Assembly (NCBI GenBank): GCA_030834895.1
Contig: JAUQXA010000024.1
Coordinates: 124,001 to 188,000, forward strand
DNA length: 64,000 nt
From: Anaerolineales bacterium
GTDB lineage: Bacteria; Chloroflexota; Anaerolineae; Anaerolineales; Villigracilaceae
Direction of reading: 5' to 3'
Shown here: positions 58,116 to 64,000 of the stretch, piece after piece
Position numbering within the stretch: the first letter of the stretch is position 1
Layout of the letters: each line of letters starts with the position of its first letter
The notes under the pieces: model-generated
What the model was told of the DNA's origin: nothing
Database searches by the model: none
Seen by the model: the letters and a program-made list of their open reading frames with translations, nothing else
Translations under genes and position numbers: made by a program

Positions 58116-60152
58116 CTATTTCTGTTCTGTAGGCGCGGGCGGTGGGATGCGGTGCGCGCCCGGCAAAAGCGGCATTTCCGCCATGAAATAGGCATATGCG
58201 TATGCCGTGTCTGCTCCGCCTTCGCCTGCAATCGGTTCAATTACTCCATTTCCATTTGAATCCACACCATAAAGGATCTTCTCCGAGAGTAGGACTATTT
58301 CCGAGATCAGCGGTTCCATTTCCGCGCCGAAGGTCGTTCCCTGTAGTTGCAGGGATTTCTCCAACAACTGTTCCGACCAACCTGTCATGTTTTCTCCGCA
58401 GGTTACAAGGCTGGCGCTGTTGGTTTTTATGCTTTCCGTGGCATCCGCGGCCTGCGCGGCGAAATTGGCATGAGAAATGGTCTGTGGAATATATCCCTGG
58501 TCGGCATAACCCGGCTCGCCGTTGCGAAGCAGGCCAAACCCGTCGCTGGGGTTATCGATTGCACCGTTCTTATTCCAATCCCTGTATTGGTTTACGCTTG
58601 CGCTCCCCGCAATCTGGTTGATGATTTCCTCTGTTTTGAGACGCGCCAGTTCTTCATCGCCAGTCTCGAACGCCTCTTTTAGCTCGACCGCGCTGGTGTT
58701 GACGTTGTCTGCTGTGGACCACAAACCCTGTATAAGCGCGGTGGTATTTGGGGCGGCTTGAAAGCTTGTCGTCACATGCCGCACATGAACCAATGCCAGC
58801 GGGGGAAATACAGAGGATGCGAGGATATCGCCGGACGGTTCATCCGGCTGCGGGTCATTGTCCACTTCGAGCGTGACTTCAGCCTGGTCAAACATCCCAA
58901 GGATGTTTTTTTGATCTGGGTCGGTAAACGACAACTGTCCCTGACCCGATTCATCCAGCTTGACCGCGCCGATGTTGCGGCGAATCTCCCCGCCCTGGGC
59001 GAGCAGCCAGACCTCGTAGTGGGTACCAGTTTTCGGCTTGGGAAGATTGGAGAAGGTAATCGTTGCCTGATCCATTACCCAATAGAAGTCCGAGAATGAA
59101 ACACGTCCCATGGGTTGATTTATGTTTCCTGCGGACGAATTCCACAGGTTAAAGGCGCCAATCGCCAGAGCGATCAACAGGATAATGCCGGCGCCCGCCC
59201 ATGCCCAGGGGAATGGCCGTGCCTGTTTTGTCTTTTCAACGGGTTTTTGAGCAACCTTCAATAATTGGACTGTATTTTCTGACACGGTCTGCCCGTTGAA
59301 GACCGCCATGAATTCATCCGCCATCTCCTTTGCGGTGGCGTAGCGGATTTCGGGGTCTTTTGCCAGCGCGCGGTCAATGATGAGTTGCAGGTCGGATGAA
59401 ACGCCGAAAATGGGCGGCGGCGGATCGTTCAAGTGCTTCATCAGGATGCCAAAGGACGATTCCGCGTCGAAGGGGACCGCGCCCGCCAGCATTTCATACA
59501 GCATTACGCCGAGCGAGTAGATGTCGGTTTTGCGCGTCACCTTGTCACCGCGTGCCTGTTCGGGACTCATGTAAGTGGGTGTGCCGGAGACCGTTCCTGT
59601 TGTGGTATGGATGGATGAGTCGAGCAGACGCACCAACCCAAAATCGGTCAGGACAGGGTCCACATCTTCGGGCAGGGGCTTTTCGATGTCCACAGGTCCG
59701 CTTGCCGAACGCAGCAAGACGTTCGCAGGTTTGATGTCCCGGTGGATCATATTCTGGCTGTGGGCGTAATCAATGGCGGAAGCAATCGTGGAAAGAATCC
59801 GCCCCACCATCTCATGAGGTAATTTTTCACCGCGTTTGTGCAGGGCTTTCAGGTAACTCCCCAGCGACGCGCCCGGTACGTATTCCATGACGAGACATGG
59901 CTGCCCGTCCATCAATTCATAATCATGGACCTGGATGATGTTCGGGTGATGCAGGCTGGCGACGACGCGTGCTTCGCGCTCAAAGCGGGTATGATTATCC
60001 GGCTCGGCTTCAATGTGGTCGCGCATGATCTTGACTGCCACCTTGCGTTCGAGTGTGACATGCTCGCCAAGATAAACTTCCGCCATGCCGCCGCGCGCGA
60101 TGAATTCCCCGATCTTCACTTTGCCCAATGTTTTGCCGGTCCAGTTTGCCAT
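58116..60152 (-). CDS. Transmembrane Ser/Thr protein kinase with RskA-like and EF-hand-like ectodomain
   Basis: A 678-residue Hanks-type kinase. The kinase domain (12-285) has the ATP Lys in VAVKIM (41), catalytic HRD (137-139) and DFG (170-172); the activation loop GTVSGTPTYMSPEQA is intact. One membrane helix is at 315-337. The extracellular part (340-678) begins with a region like the anti-sigma-K (RskA) C-terminal domain (350-450: YEVWLLAQGGE, VTLEVDNDPQPDEPSG), and later has two EF-hand-like loops, DWNKNGAIDNPSD (525-537) and DSNGNGVIEP (631-640). No PASTA repeats. Divergent from pncC with back-to-back -10 boxes; probably leaderless. Confidence 0.9.
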   Translation of the reverse strand: MANWTGKTLGKVKIGEFIARGGMAEVYLGEHVTLERKVAVKIMRDHIEAEPDNHTRFEREARVVASLHHPNIIQVHDYELMDGQPCLVMEYVPGASLGSYLKALHKRGEKLPHEMVGRILSTIASAIDYAHSQNMIHRDIKPANVLLRSASGPVDIEKPLPEDVDPVLTDFGLVRLLDSSIHTTTGTVSGTPTYMSPEQARGDKVTRKTDIYSLGVMLYEMLAGAVPFDAESSFGILMKHLNDPPPPIFGVSSDLQLIIDRALAKDPEIRYATAKEMADEFMAVFNGQTVSENTVQLLKVAQKPVEKTKQARPFPWAWAGAGIILLIALAIGAFNLWNSSAGNINQPMGRVSFSDFYWVMDQATITFSNLPKPKTGTHYEVWLLAQGGEIRRNIGAVKLDESGQGQLSFTDPDQKNILGMFDQAEVTLEVDNDPQPDEPSGDILASSVFPPLALVHVRHVTTSFQAAPNTTALIQGLWSTADNVNTSAVELKEAFETGDEELARLKTEEIINQIAGSASVNQYRDWNKNGAIDNPSDGFGLLRNGEPGYADQGYIPQTISHANFAAQAADATESIKTNSASLVTCGENMTGWSEQLLEKSLQLQGTTFGAEMEPLISEIVLLSEKILYGVDSNGNGVIEPIAGEGGADTAYAYAYFMAEMPLLPGAHRIPPPAPTEQK

Positions 60153-60158
60153 TTGCGA

Positions 60159-60177
60159 ATTATACCCGAAGTATAAT
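60159..60177. promoter_or_regulatory. Divergent back-to-back -10 boxes (kinase and pncC)
   Basis: ATTATA at 60159-60164 is TATAAT for the minus strand, 6 nt before the kinase ATG (60152). TATAAT at 60172-60177 serves the plus strand, 24 nt before the pncC ATG. The two are separated by only 7 nt, so the two polymerases must compete for the same site. Confidence 0.55.
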
Positions 60178-60201
60178 TTGACGGATTTTGAGGAGATTTC
60201 A

Positions 60202-60687
60202 ATGACAATTATGCTGGAAGAACTTTTGCGTGAGTATATGCGTTCACGCGGCTTGACGCTCGCCACAGCCGAATCGTGCACGGGCGGGTTGGTCTCGGAC
60301 CGAATTACCAATATTTCGGGTTCATCGGAATATTTCCCCGGCGGCGTGGTGGCTTATGCCTACGAAGCCAAGGTCAATCTGCTTGGCGTCTCATGGGATA
60401 CGCTCAATGCTCATGGCGCGGTAAGCGCCGAGACTGTTCTCGAAATGGCGCGTGGTGCGCGAAAAACATTCAACACCGATATCGGTATCTCGGTCAGTGG
60501 CATTGCAGGGCCGACAGGAGGCCTTCCTGAAAAGCCTGTCGGCACCACCTGGTTTGGGTTGGCGACGGCAGCAGGCGAGTGGACGCGTCACTTTGTTTGG
60601 GATGGGAACCGTATCCAGAACAAACATTATTCGTCCGAAGCGGCACTTCAATTTGTGGTGGATTATCTCGAAGGGAAGCTTTCATGA
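60202..60687 (+). CDS. pncC: Nicotinamide-nucleotide amidohydrolase (CinA C-terminal domain)
   Basis: A 161-residue single-domain CinA-C protein that converts NMN to NaMN and ammonia in pyridine-nucleotide salvage. The family signatures TAESCTGGLVSDRIT (about 22-36), YAYEAKVNLLGV and SGIAGPTGG (about 103-111) are intact. It lacks the N-terminal MoaB-like domain of full-length CinA. AGGAG lies 6-7 nt upstream of the ATG. It overlaps the nucleosidase gene by 4 nt. Confidence 0.94.
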   Translation: MTIMLEELLREYMRSRGLTLATAESCTGGLVSDRITNISGSSEYFPGGVVAYAYEAKVNLLGVSWDTLNAHGAVSAETVLEMARGARKTFNTDIGISVSGIAGPTGGLPEKPVGTTWFGLATAAGEWTRHFVWDGNRIQNKHYSSEAALQFVVDYLEGKLS

Positions 60688-61373
60688 ATATCATGATCAT
60701 CATTTCGGCAAATGCCGAGTGGCGCGTCGTAAAGGAGTTGTATCCAAACCTTGAAATTCGACTTTCCCCCTATGGTGAATTTGCCGAACTTCCTTCTCCA
60801 GCGTTGAACGTTAAACGTTTAACGTTATTTCACGGCGGTTGGGGAAAAATCTCCGCGGCGGCAACGGCTCAATATGTGATCGATCATTTCCAGCCCGGCG
60901 TGTTGGTCAATTTGGGAACTTGCGGCGGATTTGTGGGACGTGTCGAAACTGGAACCATTATGCTCGTGGATCGGACTCTGGTCTACGACATCATCGAGCA
61001 GATGGGGGATGGCGCAGAGGCGATAAAACATTATTCAACAGATATTGACCTTTCGTGGTTGGCAATGGATGATTGCCCCGCCTCCGTCGTCCGCGGTCTG
61101 CTGGTCTCTGCCGACCGCGACATCGTCGTGGAAGACATTCCCATGCTCATCGAAAAATATGATGCTGTTGCCGCAGACTGGGAATCGGGCGCGATCGCCT
61201 GGGTGGCGAAAAGGAACAATACCCGCCTGTTGATTTTGCGCGGTGTTAGCGACCTCGTTGGCGGTGACGGCGGTGAAGCCTATGAGAGGATCGAAATCTT
61301 CCACGAGCGGACAAAGAGTGTCATGCGCGAGTTGCTCCGTCAACTTCCGGGGTGGCTGGAAAAAATAAACTAA
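60684..61373 (+). CDS. Phosphorylase-superfamily nucleosidase (MTA/SAH nucleosidase-like)
   Basis: A 229-residue nucleoside phosphorylase/hydrolase-fold protein. GGWGKISAAATAQYVID, NLGTCGGF, DWESGAIAWVAKR (the ribose-binding Glu) and LRGVSDLVGG (catalytic Asp region) correspond to the conserved parts of MTA/SAH nucleosidase. The start overlaps the pncC stop (ATGA). The segment PALNVKRLTLF before GGWG is encoded by a heptamer array (60803-60830). Both neighbours act on nucleotide-related metabolites, suggesting salvage. Confidence 0.86.
   Translation: MNIMIIISANAEWRVVKELYPNLEIRLSPYGEFAELPSPALNVKRLTLFHGGWGKISAAATAQYVIDHFQPGVLVNLGTCGGFVGRVETGTIMLVDRTLVYDIIEQMGDGAEAIKHYSTDIDLSWLAMDDCPASVVRGLLVSADRDIVVEDIPMLIEKYDAVAADWESGAIAWVAKRNNTRLLILRGVSDLVGGDGGEAYERIEIFHERTKSVMRELLRQLPGWLEKIN
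60803..60830. repeat. Palindromic heptamer array inside the nucleosidase gene
   Basis: Units GTTGAAC, GTTAAAC, GTTTAAC and GTTATTT, the same class as the arrays in prmC (52938) and before capD (25505). Confidence 0.75.
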
Positions 61374-61382
61374 ATTTATCCC

Positions 61383-62609
61383 ATGTTAAATCCATCGGAA
61401 CAGGAAGTCCAGAAGCGAAATTTTCGCTACGTTCAAATCGACGGGGTTGGCGTGAGCATCGCAAATGTTGCCGCGCCATTCCTTCCCGTTTTCCTCACCC
61501 GCCTTGGCGCAAGCAACTTTCAGGTCGGATTGCTTACGTCCATGCCAGGTGTCACCGGGCTTATTCTTGCCATTCTGGTTGGGCGCTTTCTTCAAAGCCG
61601 TAAAAACATTGTCCCCTGGTACAGCCTGTCACGCCTGATGGTCATCTCCTGTTATGCGTTGACCGGCATCCTGACCTTCATGCTTGCCAGTGAATATACG
61701 GTCATTGCCACGCTTGCCATTTGGGCGTTTGCCACCCTGCCGCAAACCGCGCTGGCAGTTTCTTTTTCGGTATTGATGAATGCCGTGGCAGGACCTGAGG
61801 GACGTTATGCCCTGCTTAGCCGTCGTTGGGCGATCTTTGGGTTGACTACTGTAGTGATGACCTTCTTCGTCACGCGCACGATCGACCTGTTGGAATTCCC
61901 CACTAACTATGCGGTGATGTTTTTGGGATTATCCCTGGGCGGATTAATCAGCTTTTATTTTTCGAGAAAGATCAAAATTCCAGACCAGACCCATCTGACG
62001 CTTGGTTCCTCCTCGTCGGCTTTGGAATCAGCCCGAAACTATTTATCCCTGATTCGCGGCGCGCCCGCCTTCACATCCTTTGCCCTGAAGAAATTTGTTT
62101 ACTACTCCGCGTTGATGTTGAGTCAGCCCATCATGCCGTTGTTTTTCGTGCGTGAAGTCAAGGCAACGGATTCGCAAATTGGTGTCATCACCATGTCCAT
62201 GAACATTGTTATGCTCGTGGGATATTCCCTGTGGACATTCATGTCCCGCAAATACGGCGGACGGTTTGTCCTGCTTGCGACAACCTTCGGCATGATCCTT
62301 TATCCCGCCCTGACGGCCGCCACTCCGCAGGTGTCACTTATCGTCGTATACGCGGGGATTGCCGGTCTCTTTCAAGCGGGGCTTGACCTGGTCTTTTTCG
62401 ATGAGCTGATGAAAACCGTCCCGCCGGAATACAGTGCGACCTTTGTCTCGCTGATCCACTCCATGCAATATCTGTCTGCCATCGTTGCCCCGCTGCTTGG
62501 CACTTGGCTTGCAGACTATATCGGGCTTGGCGGCGCCTTGTGGGTGAGTGCTGGCTTGCGCTTGCTGGGTTTTCTTCTCTTTCTCAAAAAGGACGTGCGC
62601 ACGATGTGA
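61383..62609 (+). CDS. Major facilitator superfamily transporter
   Basis: A 408-residue protein with about eleven or twelve hydrophobic segments and the two-bundle MFS layout. A basic loop (VGRFLQSRKNIVPWYSLSR, about 65-83) follows helix 2, as in MFS motif A, and a long central loop is at about 195-225. The C-terminal half has a basic loop (FMSRKYGGRF) at about 275-285. Substrate cannot be predicted. It lies 9 nt downstream of the nucleosidase gene, so probably in the pncC operon. No Shine-Dalgarno sequence is clear at the ATG. Confidence 0.9.
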   Translation: MLNPSEQEVQKRNFRYVQIDGVGVSIANVAAPFLPVFLTRLGASNFQVGLLTSMPGVTGLILAILVGRFLQSRKNIVPWYSLSRLMVISCYALTGILTFMLASEYTVIATLAIWAFATLPQTALAVSFSVLMNAVAGPEGRYALLSRRWAIFGLTTVVMTFFVTRTIDLLEFPTNYAVMFLGLSLGGLISFYFSRKIKIPDQTHLTLGSSSSALESARNYLSLIRGAPAFTSFALKKFVYYSALMLSQPIMPLFFVREVKATDSQIGVITMSMNIVMLVGYSLWTFMSRKYGGRFVLLATTFGMILYPALTAATPQVSLIVVYAGIAGLFQAGLDLVFFDELMKTVPPEYSATFVSLIHSMQYLSAIVAPLLGTWLADYIGLGGALWVSAGLRLLGFLLFLKKDVRTM

Positions 62610-62777
62610 GCTTGGACGGCAAGCCTAATCCAGCCCGGTTTCAAACGTCAAAATTACAAACTCCACTCAAGTGGACAATGTTGGGCAGTTGTAAATCTGA
62701 TATTTTGACTGAATTTGCCATCTCCCATCCTGTTGGAGTGTCTTTTACTTTGCCTCCTCCCACATAAAACAAAAAGG

Positions 62778-62850
62778 CGCCCCAGGCAGGAGTCGAACCC
62801 ACAACCTACTGATCCGAAGTCAGGCGCTCTATCCATTGAGCTACTGGGGC
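62778..62850 (-). tRNA. tRNA-Arg (anticodon TCG)
   Basis: The minus strand folds as a 73-nt tRNA: acceptor GCCCCAG with CTGGGGC, D-arm GCTC/GAGC, anticodon stem-loop with loop CTTCGGA (anticodon TCG, reading CGA), 5-nt variable loop, T-arm with TTCGACT loop, and discriminator G. One mismatched pair lies at the top of the anticodon stem. CCA is not encoded. A CCTTTTTGTTTT run follows directly and should terminate transcription. Confidence 0.95.
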
Positions 62851-62859
62851 GTACTTGAG

Positions 62860-62865
62860 ATTATA
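62860..62865 (-). promoter_or_regulatory. -10 box of the tRNA-Arg gene
   Basis: TATAAT on the minus strand, 9 nt upstream of the mature tRNA 5' end. No canonical -35 box is seen at 17 nt. Confidence 0.5.
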
Positions 62866-63079
62866 CACGATTTGTCCTGCGTGATTGAAATACACGCGGG
62901 GCGTGTGGCGAGTCTCTACGGGCTTCCTGTGGCTTTTTAGGGCGTGTCCTGCAAAGGATGCACCCTAAATTGTGCCCGTTATTGGGTGCGAGAATGTATC
63001 TACTAAGGACGGATAGATTTATAATATTTGGCACAAGATACTACTTCAACAAAGTCAAACCACTAGAAAGTGAATGCAT

Positions 63080-64000
63080 ATGTCACGAAGATTTATATCG
63101 ACGGTTTTATGGGCTTTTGTTGTTGTTATTATATTATTAACTTTAATATGGGCGGCATTACAAGGCTACTCTATTGCTTGGACAGGTTTTGGAGATTTCA
63201 CAAATCCCAATGGCGAGTTTGTACGTGGGAAGACTCTTTGGGACTGGTTGGAACTGTTCGTTATTCCAATATTCTTGGGCGCGGGTGCATTCTTGTTGAA
63301 TCGCTCGGAGCGAGAAAGTGAACGTCGACAGGCAGCAGAACGTGCCAAGCTTGAGCGGGAAATTTTGATAGACCGCCAACGAGAAGCTGCGTTCCAAGCC
63401 TACCTTGACCGAATGGAGGACCTATTACTTAAGGAAAATTTACGAATTACTGAAAATGAAGAAGTGCGTGATATTGCTAGGACTCGGACACTTAGTGTAC
63501 TGCGAGGTTTGGATGGAAATCGAAAGGGGCTCTTAGTTCGTTTTCTTTTTGAAGCTAGACTCATTGAAGAAGAATGTATTGTTAATTTAAGCGAAGCCGA
63601 TTTGAGAGATGCTGACTTGAATTTTGCCAACCTGAGTGGTGCCAGACTAGACGGTACCAACCTGAGCGGTGCTAACATGATACGTGCTGACCTGAGTGGA
63701 GCCAATTTGACAAATGCTGACTTGAGCGATGCCAAGCTGGGCGGCGCGAACTTGACTGGTGCTAAGCTGGGAGCCGACCTGAGCCGTGCTAACCTGATGT
63801 ATGCCGATCTGGGCGGTGCTAACTTGAGTGGTGCCAACCTGAACTATGCCGACCTTTGGCATGTCATATTACGCAAAGCCGACCTGAGTGGTGCCTCTCT
63901 GAGCGATGCTAAGCTGAGCGGTGCCGACCTGAGCAGTGCCAACCTTTTGTTCGTCTTCCTAAAGAACGCTGACCTGAGTGATGCCAACCTGAACTATGCC
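63080..64000 (+). CDS. Membrane-anchored pentapeptide-repeat protein (truncated by window edge)
   Basis: The frame runs from ATG 63080 (or 63074) off the right edge; 307 residues are visible. One membrane helix (about 8-30), a short extracytoplasmic loop, a second helix (about 62-80), a charged helical region (LNRSERESERRQAAERAKL, about 83-101), then from about residue 175 a run of more than twenty A(D/N)LSx pentapeptides forming a right-handed beta-helix. One repeat is a residue short (AKLGADL), which should bend the helix. Base composition is lower in GC than most of the window. Function unknown; no sign of the gyrase-protecting type. Confidence 0.85.
   Translation, partial: MSRRFISTVLWAFVVVIILLTLIWAALQGYSIAWTGFGDFTNPNGEFVRGKTLWDWLELFVIPIFLGAGAFLLNRSERESERRQAAERAKLEREILIDRQREAAFQAYLDRMEDLLLKENLRITENEEVRDIARTRTLSVLRGLDGNRKGLLVRFLFEARLIEEECIVNLSEADLRDADLNFANLSGARLDGTNLSGANMIRADLSGANLTNADLSDAKLGGANLTGAKLGADLSRANLMYADLGGANLSGANLNYADLWHVILRKADLSGASLSDAKLSGADLSSANLLFVFLKNADLSDANLNYA

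Noticed and set aside
63400..63862. Minus-strand repetitive frames at the right edge
   Set aside because: They are the antisense reading of the pentapeptide-repeat array, so they look repetitive too.

Overview
The window reads as chromosomal DNA of a bacterium of the phylum Chloroflexota, most likely class Anaerolineae. This is inferred from gene content and style, not from a marker-gene comparison: Thr/Pro-rich LysM proteins, paired FemABX proteins, a Hanks-type kinase with an RskA-like ectodomain, TTG starts (rpsT, the GGDEF protein, an ECF sigma factor) and many dispersed palindromic repeats. Coding density is high and most of the sequence is moderately GC-rich, with two lower-GC pockets (about 3.7-4.7 kb and 63.0-64.0 kb). 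I see no prophage, insertion sequence, CRISPR array, rRNA or replication origin; one tRNA gene (Arg, anticodon TCG) lies at 62.8 kb.

Layout. 0-13 kb: a truncated gene, membrane proteins, a PAS/GGDEF diguanylate cyclase, yjbQ, bioY, a cyclic-2,3-diphosphoglycerate synthetase-like GTPase, argS, rpsT, a LysM protein and uvrA. 13-22 kb: an ECF sigma factor with DegV and a small membrane protein, a lipoprotein S41 protease, a secreted helical protein, tandem ridA genes and an OmpR-type two-component system. 22-30 kb: a cell-envelope or polysaccharide locus (GT2, polyprenyl-phosphate sugar transferase, epimerase, CapD/WbpM-like dehydratase, two FemABX paralogues, a frameshifted DUF4279 gene). 30-42 kb: mixed metabolic genes, ending in an isolated tungsten aldehyde:ferredoxin oxidoreductase-like gene. 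42-51 kb: an HtrA-like protease, a MoxR/DUF58/vWA/vWA cluster, selA and an M24 peptidase. 50-58 kb: tsaD facing tsaC-prmC-prfA, then uvrC with a receiver protein and a tiny membrane protein. 58-64 kb: Yip1 protein, Ser/Thr kinase, pncC, nucleosidase, MFS transporter, tRNA-Arg and a truncated pentapeptide-repeat protein.

The most unusual signal is repetitive DNA that disregards gene boundaries. Degenerate tandem arrays of 7- or 8-nt units (types TTCATCC, ACTGATC, GAGTAAC, GTTGAAC/GTTCAAC, GTAGACAG and others) lie between genes, overlap stop codons, abut start codons in place of a Shine-Dalgarno sequence, and occur in frame inside conserved genes (both femX genes, prmC, a nucleosidase). Larger hairpin repeats also occur between genes, and related pieces appear inside uvrC and the histidine kinase. 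A second recurrent feature is a TATAAT box 6-9 nt upstream of the start codon of at least six genes, which suggests leaderless mRNAs.

Starts were chosen from ribosome-binding sites, overlaps and homology. All functional names come from reading motifs; no database search was run.
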